Positions 24,170-34,370 of a stretch of DNA of 64,000 nucleotides are shown here, piece after piece (the first letter of the stretch is position 1; every line of letters starts with the position of its first letter). The notes under the pieces were generated by a model. The model was not told the origin of the DNA. It did no database searches and was given only the letters and a program-made list of their open reading frames with translations. This DNA is from Pseudo-nitzschia pungens. Taxonomy: Eukaryota > Bacillariophyta > Bacillariophyceae > Bacillariales > Bacillariaceae. The stretch spans positions 1,151,001 to 1,215,000 of the forward strand of contig CM074758.1 in NCBI GenBank assembly GCA_037355855.1, given 5' to 3'. Both the position numbers and the translations under genes were made by a program.

Positions 24170-24982
24170 ATGATCCCTTCCACAACCTCGCGTCGCCTTG
24201 CCCGGAGCGCTCCGGTCCTCCGTGCCCTCGTCGGAAATAGCGCTTCCGCCGTCCGACCGGTCAGCACCGCATCGTCCTTGATTCGTCGAACGGAGCCATC
24301 GCAGCGATGCAACAGGAACAGCCACAGCCACGGCAACAGCAGCGCGATCCGCCTCGTTGCCACGCCCCAATCCCACTACCGCCGATGGATCACCGATTCA
24401 TCGTCCGACGACATCGCGGAGGAAGGGACGACAACGGCCACCGGAGAGAAAGAGACCGATGCCCCCGCGGATGCCGGCGTCGATGCCGATGCCGATATCG
24501 ACACCGGCGAAAAAACCGCGGAGGACAAACTCCGAGCCGAGCTCGCCGAGATGAAGGACCAGTTGCTCCGAAGCCTGGCGGAACAAGAAAACATCCGATC
24601 GATCGCCCGCCGGGACGTGGAGGCCGCCCGAAACTTCAGCGTCAAGTCCTTCGCCAAGTCCCTCCTGGACGTTGCCGACAACCTCGACCGGGCGCTCGAT
24701 AGCGTCGATCGGGAAGAAGTGGAGGCCAACCCGACGCTCAAGACCTTTGTGGAGGGCATCGAGATGACGGGATCCGGCCTCGTCAAGGCCCTCCGGTCGA
24801 ACGGCGTCGAGGCCTTTTGCGAAACGCCCGGGGACGAGTTCGACGCGGAGAAACACCAGGCGTTGATGGAGTACGTCGATCCGAACGCCGCGCCGGGAAC
24901 GGTCGGCACGGTCATGAAAAAGGGATACACCCTCAACGGGCGCGTGCTGCGTGCCGCGGAGGTCGGCGTCATCAAGAAATAA
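24170..24982 (+). CDS. GRPE: mitochondrial GrpE (Mge1-type) nucleotide exchange factor
   Basis: An intronless frame encodes 270 residues. GrpE proteins release ADP from Hsp70; in mitochondria they serve matrix protein import and folding. The first 80 residues are rich in Arg, Ser and Ala with no acidic residues early on (MIPSTTSRRLARSAPVLRAL), as expected for a mitochondrial presequence. An acidic linker follows. The GrpE core starts near residue 120: LRAELAEMKDQLLRSLAEQE, then RDVEAARNFSVKSFAKSLLD, then VADNLDRAL. The C-terminal beta domain contains ETPGDEFDAEKHQALM and GTVGTVMKKGYTLNGRVLRA, ending in AEVGVIKK. This is the full family pattern and normal length. GC content is clearly higher than in the surrounding spacers. 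The mitochondrial location is inferred from the presequence; the family call is firm. Confidence 0.95.
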   Translation: MIPSTTSRRLARSAPVLRALVGNSASAVRPVSTASSLIRRTEPSQRCNRNSHSHGNSSAIRLVATPQSHYRRWITDSSSDDIAEEGTTTATGEKETDAPADAGVDADADIDTGEKTAEDKLRAELAEMKDQLLRSLAEQENIRSIARRDVEAARNFSVKSFAKSLLDVADNLDRALDSVDREEVEANPTLKTFVEGIEMTGSGLVKALRSNGVEAFCETPGDEFDAEKHQALMEYVDPNAAPGTVGTVMKKGYTLNGRVLRAAEVGVIKK

Positions 24983-26470
24983 AAAGACAATGCAATGCAA
25001 TGCAGCACCGAAACGACGCGACGCGATGCAATACCGTACGACGCTCTGTGATTCGATTCGGTTCGATTCGATTTGACCCGATCGAAACCAAACATAGTAA
25101 TCTCCATCAGTCTAGTCCAATTCCATAACAATTCATTTGCATCGTTCTGTCGCAAGAAACAGGCGGGAATCCATGAAATTGCTGCGATCGTGCCATTCAC
25201 TTCGCGCTCGTTGCTGGTTCGATCCGGTCGCAGAACATATTCCGTAGACTCGTTTTGGTTTGGTTTGGTTTGGTTTGGTTTGTACTACTAGACTGTTTCG
25301 GAGAGGAAAGCTGCGAAACCACCCAGGTTGAATTCTTTCCACGCATTGGAGATGCATTCGGTTTCGATCATGAAAGCCATTTCAACGCACTCCTGTACTA
25401 TGCAACCCATGCGAGTGGGAACGATCGATAGAAGAGACTTTTAAGGTGTTTGCCAGGAGGAAACGAAACCGCGGATCGGGTCGAATCATGACTGGAACGA
25501 TCCGATCGACAAGATGCAATACAAGTAGTATGCGTTGATTCCGCCAATGCGATGGTATCACGGCAAGCGCCGTGACGAAATACGGATGCGTAGAACAACC
25601 AACAAGGAGGGCCACAAAGATCCGGGTGGCCAGAATTCATGGTGCTGCAAGAACCGTATACTACTAGTACTACTACTACTACTAGTTGGGGAGCACAAAA
25701 CACAACGGAGCGCTCCGAGGAACACCGCTTGAACCGTTCATTTTATGCAGCCAGAATGTGTGCACAATCATCGAGGGATACCTGCCCAGCTACAACGCGA
25801 AACAAGATCACCAGAAACTCCCCTGTGGAACAAATCCGGACTATTGTTGTTGTTGCTCGGCTTTCAAAAACACTCCTCCAATAAAAAAGAACAAGTTCGT
25901 CTCGATCGTTTCGCATAGGACTCGAAGCACTATGGAAATGGATCATTGTATGATCCAATCGACCATATAAATTTCTGTGCTGAATTATGCAAGCCAAACA
26001 AACCTTGGAGTGAATTAGGTTGTGTGGCCTTTTGTTTGATGTTGTTGACAGTCTTCTTCTAGATTCTAGATGAACAGAACATCCAAAGCACAGTATTTTT
26101 ATTTTGACTACGATACATACATGCATACCATACTCAACGTACGTAATGGTAAATGATGAATGAATTACGGATAATCTTATGACTCATGACTCATTTCGCG
26201 GGCTTTTTCGCGCACCTGGGCGATCATTTTTTTCCTGAACGCAAACCGCGAAACGCAAGACCAATTCGCACTCGTGTACTCCATTTTCGATGGAATGTCG
26301 CATGCGAATAAGGTTACTGTGGATCCGTCCTGCGTCCCGGGACCGATGGAATCGAGAGACATACTTCTTGTTTTTCCAGCCTTTGCATCGAAAAAGCCAA
26401 CGACCAGGGACACAGCGCCGACGACGACAACCCGATCCGCACTCCTTCACAACCAGCACACACCACAACC
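24983..26470. other. intergenic, no supported gene
   Basis: Spacer between GrpE and the ITP/XTP phosphatase. It holds a TTTGG pentanucleotide repeat at 25253-25282 and a short ACT/AGT tract near 25660-25685. Open frames here are short and unrecognised. Confidence 0.45.
25253..25282. repeat. (TTTGG)n microsatellite
   Basis: About five to six tandem TTTGG units, just downstream of the GrpE gene. Confidence 0.9.
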
Positions 26471-26752
26471 ATGGCGGATCTGATCATGAACGAAACAGGA
26501 ATTCAAAACGGAACGCCGCTGCTGAGGATAGCGGTCGGTACCAAGAACCCTTGCAAAATCGATTCGGTAACGAAAGCCATCAAGCAATCCATCAAGGCCG
26601 ATTCCCAGTCCAATGTAGAAATCCACATCGAGGGATTTGCGGTTGATTCTGGGGTTCCGGACCAGCCCTTTGGAGATGTGAGTGGAACGAGCTAGATCGT
26701 CCGTGCGCGGACATCTCGGCGCATCACGGCCGTCTCGCTTATTTTTGTTTCT

Positions 26753-26798
<46 letters not shown>

Positions 26799-27377
26799 TT
26801 CTTGGAATGCCTCTCGCAGGAAGAAACCATCCGGGGGGCCAGAAACCGAGCGACGAACGCGTACCAGGCCTATCGGGAAGCGCACAAGGCGTTCCCCCAC
26901 CTGAGTTTCGGGTTGGAGGGCGGACTCGAATGGTCGGAAATCGCAACGGACCACGGCGGCGACAAAACGCTGTGGTGCATGGCGTGGATGGCGGTCTACG
27001 GCAAGCGAAAGACGCTCCTGGTGGAAACGATGGCTTCCCGCGACGCGTCGTGCTGGCAGTCGGACAAGAAGCCCATCTTCAGCCTGGCAAAGACGGGTTC
27101 GTTCATGCTCCCGCCGGCAATCAACGACCTGATCGGGAAAGGAATGGAGCTGGGAGACGCCGACGACAAGATCAGCGGCAGAAAAATGTCCAAGAAGGGC
27201 TCCGGGACGGTGGGATATTTGACGGACGGCATCATCGATCGGTCGGCGTACTACGAACACGCGCTGGCGCTGGCGCTCGTGCCCTGGATTCGACCGGATC
27301 TCTATACTTCGAAAGGAGCATCCGGCGTTGACGGAACGAGAACGGAGAAACGAAGACGGAGCCTAAACAAAAAATAA
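26471..27377 (+). CDS. inosine/xanthosine triphosphatase, YjjX/NTPase family
   Basis: Exons 26471-26677 and 26820-27377 are joined at phase 0 across a 142-base intron (GTGAGT...CGCAG), giving 254 residues. The family hydrolyses non-canonical purine nucleotides such as ITP and XTP and so cleans the nucleotide pool. Exon 1 has the N-terminal substrate loop (RIAVGTKNPCKIDSVTKA) and ends VDSGVPDQPFGD. Exon 2 resumes EETIRGARNRATNAY, exactly the order seen in bacterial YjjX (VESGVPEQPFG followed by ETRAGARNR). Further family blocks are FGLEGGLEW and KMSKKGSGTVGYLTDGIIDR, and YYEHALALALVPW near the C-terminus. A short Lys/Arg-rich tail is added. The intron contains a CT run followed by a GT run that probably serves as the polypyrimidine tract. 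Confidence in family and gene model is high. Confidence 0.92.
26756..26799. repeat. (CT)n(GT)n compound microsatellite inside an intron
   Basis: A CT run of about 14 units switches to about six GT units, about 20 bases before the acceptor AG at 26818-26819 of the YjjX-type gene. Confidence 0.9.
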
Positions 27378-27902
27378 TAAGAAAATATAACAAGCCCGTG
27401 TGCGATAGAATATTCCGAGTAATCAAATTTGTTAGGGTGTTGGGAGTGAACTGCAACTACGAGTACAGCCAGAGGCAACCTCTCATTGTTGTAGACGACA
27501 CGAATCCGCGTGCGGTGCTGATTTCTGGCTTTCCCAATACAGTAGTAAAAGGGAAACAGCAAGACTGCACTCTGCGGCCCCGTGCACAAGGAACCGACCA
27601 CGCTCCGATTACAGATTTCTGCTATATGCAAATGGGGGAAGCTATGAATTTGAAAATTGTTCCATTCGACTGTGGGTATCGAAACGAAGGAATTGTTCTT
27701 GGTTGGTCCCGGAATGTGAATGCATTCCAACATTTTCTTCTGTGTCATTTGGAACGTCTTCGCTTCGAATCACAAAGCAAAGCGAACGCTTTTCTGCGCA
27801 AGCTTTGTTTCGGCTCATTCGTGGCAGGATTGCGTCGACGGAGATTCCGCAACCGGTCGGTCACCGGGGACCCCGAACAATCGCGTTTGGGATCGAAACA
27901 CA
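27378..27902. other. convergent 3' region, no supported gene
   Basis: This is 525 bases between the stop codons of two convergent genes. A 189-codon plus-strand frame that starts here runs into the membrane-protein gene on the other strand. It has no family features, so it is treated as chance. Confidence 0.5.
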
Positions 27903-28841
27903 CTACGTGTATCTCTCGGTGTCAACGAGTTGATCGTGTTCGACCGTGCCCGGCATCAGAAACTTGATCGTCAGCAGCGTTCCGATCGCAAAGGACGCCA
28001 GCGACAGGAGAAACATTGGCTGTCGATTGATGAAGGCGCGTTTCCATACGATCTGGAAGATCTCCCGCGTCAAGCCCCAAAAGGAAGGCCAGCAATGCTG
28101 GGTGGTGTTGGCGTAGCCCGCGATGAACGTCAGGACACCCGTCATGGTAGAAATAACACTCCATCCAGCGAGTCTCCGTTTTGGTTTGAACAATTCGAAT
28201 TGCAGCAGCATGCGGATCGCCGTGGAAGTGAACAAAAACGCCACCGACACCAAAAAGGACCATCTCGTGAACAAGAACTCAAAGTTCATGTTGGAGCGCA
28301 GGAATTGGTACGCGTCCAATCCCAGCTTCGCGTCGATCTTGGGGACCATGGAAAACTCGGAGAGCAACAACAGCGTGCTTGCGGTGGCGGACGTGACGAT
28401 CGACGACAGGCTCAGACAAAAACTGAGCATCGATGTCACGTGATAGAGCCGCAGCAGAAAAATCTGGAGCTTGGACAATCCGCTGGTGTCGTTGACGTTC
28501 TCCGTCATGGCAAAAAGTCCCGCCAGGGAGGCTCCGGCGACGAGCATGGCCGGAAACTGCATCCCCCGGAAGAAATCGATCGCGGCGGTCGTTGCGGTCG
28601 GATCCAAGAGCGCGAGAGCTCGGCGGTGGGCGCTGGCCACCGTTCTTCCCGCGAAGTATCCAAACGCGACCGGTGGGTTGCGATGCGGGTTTCGAATCCC
28701 TTCCGCAACCATCGGAGAGAAGATCGCTCCGTCTCGCAAACCGCCACCACCGCCACTGTTGCCGTGAATGCGAGGCGAGGGTCCCACAAATGCCGCCGCA
28801 AGCGCCGCTGCTGCTCGAGATGATGTCGTTGGCAAACCCAT
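27903..28841 (-). CDS. polytopic membrane protein of unknown function
   Basis: A minus-strand frame with its first ATG at 28841 encodes 312 residues; the frame is open a few codons further, but only from a GTG. The N-terminus (MGLPTTSSRAAAALAAAFVG) is Ala/Ser-rich and could be an organelle-targeting sequence. Hydrophobic segments lie around FPAMLVAGASLAGLFAM, FLLRLYHVTSMLSFCLSLSS, RWSFLVSVAFLFTSTAI, VISTMTGVLTFIAGYA and FLLSLASFAIGTLLTIKFL, suggesting four or five helices. A motif such as FRGMQFPAML precedes the first helix. I recognise no family or catalytic residues. The mixed polar/hydrophobic design and clean coding frame with higher GC than the spacers argue that it is real. Confidence 0.75.
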   Translation of the reverse strand: MGLPTTSSRAAAALAAAFVGPSPRIHGNSGGGGGLRDGAIFSPMVAEGIRNPHRNPPVAFGYFAGRTVASAHRRALALLDPTATTAAIDFFRGMQFPAMLVAGASLAGLFAMTENVNDTSGLSKLQIFLLRLYHVTSMLSFCLSLSSIVTSATASTLLLLSEFSMVPKIDAKLGLDAYQFLRSNMNFEFLFTRWSFLVSVAFLFTSTAIRMLLQFELFKPKRRLAGWSVISTMTGVLTFIAGYANTTQHCWPSFWGLTREIFQIVWKRAFINRQPMFLLSLASFAIGTLLTIKFLMPGTVEHDQLVDTERYT

Positions 28842-29788
28842 GGTGACAAGGGGTGTGTCTTTCACGGTGGCTTCGTCGAAGAGGGAGAATGAATCAATTC
28901 TTGCCGAACGGTATTCTATGTTTGAGACTATTGGATTCTGTGCTATTCGATGTTTGATTGATCGATGACTCAGAGTGTTCAGTGGGTTTTTTCGATGTTT
29001 TTTTTTTGCGTTTTCGCAGTGATGAGTGATGGCGCTGTCGATAAGTGCTATGTATTGCAGTCTTGTAAGAATCTATTGCCGCTGGTGAACAATTCAAAAA
29101 GCTAATTCTGATGCCAATTATTTTTCGAGCAAACCCTCTTCATCTCTCAACAACAAAGCGATAGACAGCTTCATCCAATCAGTCGAGGTCGGTGGCATGT
29201 CGAATTAATTAATTTTAATTAATCATCGGTTCGATCGGATCGGGAGTGAGTGTCAGCAATCTTTTTTCGTCGAGAAAAACAAAAACCGTCAGGAGGGGAA
29301 TTTTCAGATGGATTTGTTTTTTGTGCATGCGCGGGACGGTTGTACTCGTAAGATTTACTCGTAGTGACAATGAATAATACGAATTAGTAACGAACACTTT
29401 TGATCACTTTTTTCATACCAGGCAGACCACGATAGACGTACGTGTATAGAACGGTACGACTAAACAAAATAACATCGGTTACACGTGAGAGTATTCTTTT
29501 TCATACAGTATGAATTAATTCTTCATTCATCAGGGCATTAGTAACCTTACAAAATAGTGAGCGTTAGGTATTTTTTCATCGCAGAAAAATCTTATTTTCC
29601 TCTCTCTCGACAATATCGTATTGATAGTTGAAAGAGACGCACCCCTCGCTCTCGGAGCTAGTCCGATTTTGAATTGGTTGCATGCCACTACCATGTTCTG
29701 AAAGCATCGTCGGCAAAATTTCGCTTCGATAGGTCTTCAATCGGCGGTACTTTGTGTCGAAAAAAGGAATGAATAATCATCCCGAGGA
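28842..29788. other. intergenic between divergent genes
   Basis: No gene is supported. The region contains AT-rich sequence, a near-palindromic AATTAATTTTAATTAAT around 29205-29222, and one copy of GTAACCTTAC at 29541-29550. Confidence 0.45.
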
Positions 29789-31505
29789 TTGATGAAATCA
29801 TTATTTTGTTCATTCCGACGTTTCTGCAAAATCATGGCCATCGCTCATCGAAACCGTACAATTGTTGCAGCCTTGGGCATCATTGCCATCATCTCTTTGT
29901 TTCGTGATTTTCTTTCGACACAAAGAATGGTGTCTTCCACAACTGAGTTCTACAAGAGGTATGATGATAGCGTCTTCAAGGCGGATGCTCCGTTTAAAAG
30001 TTCTTCAAAACTCGACTACATGCGAGACGAAAAGCTCAAAACGCGATATTCCACGACTCATCAAAAACTGAGGGGGCAGGTTCTCGTTGATACTCAACGA
30101 CAATGACGAAACCCACACAGGAAACAATGACTTTCAGCACAAGGGAATATTGAGGAAATCGAGTGAGAAACAAGGAAAATGGACGTCGATTCGGCACTCT
30201 CGTGCCGGTAATATCTTCCAAGTCGCTGGTGAAACTGTCCGCAGGGCGGGTACAAACTACTCGAAATACGTGGATGACATGCGGTTCGAGATCGTAACGA
30301 ATCATACCATTGTTTCGCCCGTCATGGCCGCGAAGACCAACCCTTCGAACTATCTTAGTGACAACAGTCACCTCTGTCTTGTTCTGAGACTCATGACAAA
30401 TCAAGAAGAGCTAAACGATGTTCCCGACAGAGATATTCCTCCCATAACTTTAAAGATCAATGCCGACTGCAATGTTATGAACGAAAGATTCTACGGGCAA
30501 GGAAACACTGTGTTAGCGCTGTACGGTGTAAGAATGATTTCTGCACTGGCCAAGGTGGATTTTGAATTCCAATGCATTAACGGCATTACCGAAGACAACA
30601 ACGGTGGTGAAAATCGCGATGATTACAAAAAAGAAAAGGAACGAAAGCTGCGATGGATCTTTCCTTGGTTTGCTTCTTACCAGTCAGCAACAGATAGCAG
30701 AGAGCCTTGGCCGTACAGGGGGGTCGCGCCAACCGACGATCAAGTATGCTCTTCTTCGAACATCAATCTGGATAGTTCTGGCAATAAAATGCCATTGGAA
30801 AAGATGGCCGACCTCGTACGAGACGATGTTCGAAAGATGGCTCTCAAATTGATTGGTAGTCGAACGACAACCGCTCTCAAAAGGACCCATCCGTTTGTGC
30901 CGCTAGATGTCGACCCTTGGATCCACAATATCCAGGTAGATGATGTCGTTATCCATCTTCCCTGTTACAATGATGTATATGACACGGAATCCGCGACCGT
31001 CAAACGGAGAAATCGTGTTGGTATACTGCACTTTAGTGAATACACAAAGCACATCCACGATGATGTGAAATCGATTGGCATTATTACCGAAACCTCCGGG
31101 AAGGTGGGAAAGGGTGCAAATATCGAAAGCGATAGGGTTTGCGATCATGCGAGTGCTTTTCTGCGCGACTATTTGCGGGCATTTTATTCCAACAAGCGAG
31201 TCACCGTATCGATATACGATAATGATACATTGCCACTACAATACGCTCGAATCGCGATGGCGAAACAAAGTTTTAGCTCCTTCAGCACGTTTGGTATGAT
31301 TCCAATAATTGGCGCATTCGGTGACGGATACTTCCAGCCTGGGACCGGCGTTGGGGTTCAAAACAAAATCATTCGAGCAATTGCATCGAATCAGTATGAC
31401 GGTTTTGGGAACATTCACATGATGAATGGCAAAGTCCTTTCCCCAACAAGTATCTCTACGATGAAGCTCAGCGAAGTCTCATTGTGGTTGTCGAGACCTT
31501 CATGA
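29789..31505 (+). pseudogene. frame-broken type II membrane glycosyltransferase-like paralogue
   Basis: The N-terminal frame (29789-30106) begins with a short cytosolic end and a signal anchor (TIVAALGIIAIISLF). The rest lies in another frame, open from 30072 to 31505. They are offset by one base around a G5 run at 30072-30076, so a frameshift is likely. The C-terminal part aligns along its length with the intact neighbour at 32385-34007: PWFASYQSA versus PWFDKYQLA, DDVRKMALKLIGSR versus DDLRKMAVLLVGTR, and SSFSTFGMIPIIGAFGDGYF versus SSLSSFGIFPVIGTFGDGYF. Where the neighbour has ALHFRCGDVL, this copy has VIHLPCYNDVY, so the Arg and the CGD are lost. It is either a decaying duplicate or a diverged non-catalytic form. 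If the frame break is an assembly error, the motif loss remains. Confidence 0.6.
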
Positions 31506-32384
31506 TCATGCTGGCTCAATCACAGTTTCCATTGGATGTTGTGGGTAAACAAGAAATGAAAAGAGCGTCGTATAAACGAATAGCACTTTCATACTGCCTT
31601 GGAGTCAATCGGGGAAGAACAATGAGAGATACAGAAAACGAATTATTTGTGATCAGGGGAAAAAATGAAACAAAGAAATTGAAAGGATTTGAGGATTAGT
31701 ACTACTAGTCCTCATTCTTCTCAATTGATATCATTATTAAACTACTACTAGTAGTAGTAGTACTGCTGATAGTAGTAAGTGCATGTGAATGTCGAGTAAG
31801 TACTAAGAACAAGGAATAAGTTCCGGTGGAGAAAGAATCAGTATCATGAATATTATCACCCCTGCAGTAAGGTTACTGATGGTGGTAAGATCTTACTATA
31901 ATCTTCTATTACTACCGGTACCAGAAGTAGTAGTATTACTACTAGTTTTAGCAGTATTTGTAGTAGCTTCGTTGTACACCACCTATTATTTTTAAAATAC
32001 CGTTATCGGTACGGTATTATCGCTTCGTACTTAAATTATTTTTTTTCGAGATGAATTGTTCCGTAAGATATGGTACGTACGAGTAGCCGTAATTTGACGT
32101 AGATCAAAACTTGCCGATGGGCACGATCAGTTTTTGTATCCGAGTATTTTTGTTGTTGTTGCGCCGGGGGAGCTTCGTTCTAACCGTTTTTGAGCGCATA
32201 AAGTAAGGTTTACGACCTGCATTCGGGTTTCGCTACATTTTCTTCATGCCGTCGTTTTCCCGTGTTCAAGTGAACGTCTAATGTTCAGGACACTTTTGAC
32301 CTTCTGATGGATTAGTGGCAAAAGGAAGTACTCAGTGGCAGCATTTATTATACACATCGGATATAACTTTGATTCCAAGAGCAG
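31506..32384. other. intergenic with ACTAGT tracts
   Basis: Spacer between the two tandem paralogues. ACT/AGT palindromic triplet tracts occupy about 31683-31960, with GTAAGGTTAC at 31867-31876 among them. A 71-codon frame at the 5' end is unrecognised. Confidence 0.5.
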
Positions 32385-34007
32385 ATGATTAAATCTACAC
32401 GAACGATAGCTCTACTCTCACTCATTGGATGTATACTCCACTCCCTGGATACCTTTGTGAACCAGGAATTTTTGTTTGGTCTCGTCGATATCCCCCGGGC
32501 TGAAATCTCGAATGAAATCACCGACAACTCTGAAAATCTTCGAACGCCGTTATCATCATTCGATTCTTCGCATGTGTTAACATCACAGCAACAAGCAGAA
32601 TCCGTATCAAAATCAGGAACCGAAATAAACCCTCAGATACTTGAAACAGAACTCGCAACAAACACTGCAGTCGAGGAATCGAAATCACAGGAGCGCACAA
32701 ACGAAGAGACAAAGGAGGAAAAGGAATCGAGAAAAAGCAACAACTATTCCAGTGTAATGGACGTAATGGAATCAACGAACTCGAATTCGGAAATCGTACT
32801 AGTCTGGAATAAATATTTATACAAGTCAATCCAAACCCTAGGTTCAAAATTTTCAATGACAGACAAAGTAATTCTGGTGGGGAAAGAAAAGGGCTATATC
32901 AATGACAAAAGGCAGCTTGTTGTCAATGTGAATGAAACCTACCTTTTTTGGTATGGTGGACAAGAGAAACTCTGTAGTCTTTTACAGAACATGACATTCG
33001 CGAGTTCTTTGGATGACACCACAGAATTCGATATCCCGTCTACCGTGGTGAATGTTACCATGGACTGCGTCGATTATAGCAAAACTCCGCAAGGTTTGGG
33101 CCAAGGAAACTGGATCACTGCAATCTATGCTGCCAGAATGGCGTCGTATCTCGCTGGTGTAGATTTTCGATTTCAATGTCTTGATGGACAGAGCTCGAGA
33201 ATGAGTATGTTGTTGCCATGGTTCGACAAATACCAACTAGCAGATCCAATGAATCGAACTTTTTGGCCCAATGGTGGAGTGCGACCTAGTGCACAAGAGG
33301 CATGCCCTGAAAAGTATCCCTTTCTTCGCATCGATAAAATGGCATTCGAAATCCAAGACGATTTGCGCAAGATGGCAGTCTTGCTCGTGGGGACCAGAGA
33401 CGAAAAACGTCGACATCCTGATGTCCCGATCGATGCTGCACCCATGATCCCCGACGTGAAATTAGACGATGTTGCTCTCCATTTTCGATGTGGAGATGTC
33501 CTTGGTGGAGCGCGTCGCAATGATTTTGGAATGATCCGATTCAATGAATACAAAAAGTGGATTCCAAATACTACAGAAAGTATTGGAATCTTGACGCAGC
33601 CTTTTGACAAAGGTCGAAATCGAGGACAGGATTCGAATAAGGTGGACAATTGCCGAACAGTCGTCAATGCGTTGGTTGATTACTTGCAAGATTTCGCCCC
33701 AAACGCAAGAATTTCGATTCATAATGGTCTCAATGAGTCTCTGCCGCTCACATACGCAAGACTAGTAATGGCGAACTACAGTATCACCTCATTGAGTTCA
33801 TTTGGAATTTTTCCCGTCATTGGAACCTTCGGAGATGGGTACTTCCAGAAAGGGAATCGCGGAGTCAACCCCTTTGCAAGTTACGTTCCAAAGATATTGC
33901 CAAATATACATCAGATGGAAGCAGATGTCCGTGGAACTGGAGAAATGATAGGGAAATCAGTAGAGAATTTGGTCGAGTGGTTCGTCAACGAAACATTTGT
34001 AGGGTGA
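32385..34007 (+). CDS. type II membrane glycosyltransferase-like protein with HFRCGD motif
   Basis: An intact frame of 540 residues. A short N-terminus and a hydrophobic segment (TIALLSLIGCILHSL) suggest a type II signal anchor of the secretory pathway, probably Golgi. A Ser/Glu-rich stem follows up to about residue 125. The luminal domain contains GLGQGNWITAIYAARMASYL, PWFDKYQLADPMNRTFWP, DDVALHFRCGDVLGGARR and YARLVMANYSITSLSSFG. It ends with FPVIGTFGDGYFQ. The HxRxGD element followed by a Ser-rich SSFG segment resembles the donor-binding layout of fucosyltransferase-like (GT-B) enzymes. I cannot place it in a numbered family from sequence alone. Several NxT/NxS sites are present. The upstream gene is a tandem paralogue. 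An enzymatic role in glycan synthesis is inference. Confidence 0.75.
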   Translation: MIKSTRTIALLSLIGCILHSLDTFVNQEFLFGLVDIPRAEISNEITDNSENLRTPLSSFDSSHVLTSQQQAESVSKSGTEINPQILETELATNTAVEESKSQERTNEETKEEKESRKSNNYSSVMDVMESTNSNSEIVLVWNKYLYKSIQTLGSKFSMTDKVILVGKEKGYINDKRQLVVNVNETYLFWYGGQEKLCSLLQNMTFASSLDDTTEFDIPSTVVNVTMDCVDYSKTPQGLGQGNWITAIYAARMASYLAGVDFRFQCLDGQSSRMSMLLPWFDKYQLADPMNRTFWPNGGVRPSAQEACPEKYPFLRIDKMAFEIQDDLRKMAVLLVGTRDEKRRHPDVPIDAAPMIPDVKLDDVALHFRCGDVLGGARRNDFGMIRFNEYKKWIPNTTESIGILTQPFDKGRNRGQDSNKVDNCRTVVNALVDYLQDFAPNARISIHNGLNESLPLTYARLVMANYSITSLSSFGIFPVIGTFGDGYFQKGNRGVNPFASYVPKILPNIHQMEADVRGTGEMIGKSVENLVEWFVNETFVG

Positions 34008-34370
34008 AATTGCCATAGTTCAGTTGCGAATCAATAGGTGCTGAAGTGGAAAATACAAGAACGGCACTTCGAGCCACGCTTAGGTTGCGCGATCATGTGG
34101 AGTTGAGCCGTTGGCATCTTCCAGCCCCTTGAGTATGCTTAAAGATTAGGCTAGTTGATTGGAACTACAATACCACTAGTTTTTTTTTGTGATTGTCCTT
34201 GTGCGCAGGTTGAGTGTTTGTGGAATGAAACAGCACAGAAATTGCTTACTTGCTACCGTGATACGGGCACAAACTCTCACTTTGGTTTACAGCATACAAA
34301 GCGTATTTTGATTTGATATTCATGTTGTACAGGTTAAGTTTAGTCTATGTGTTCCGCCGAATTTTTCCTC
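34008..34370. other. convergent 3' spacer
   Basis: This is 363 bases between the glycosyltransferase-like stop and the glucose-6-phosphate isomerase stop. I see only AT-rich untranslated sequence. Confidence 0.5.

Noticed and set aside
27720..28823. 367-codon plus-strand frame opposite the polytopic membrane protein
   Set aside because: It is Arg/Gln/His-rich throughout, without a recognisable start or domain, whereas the minus frame gives clean membrane helices.
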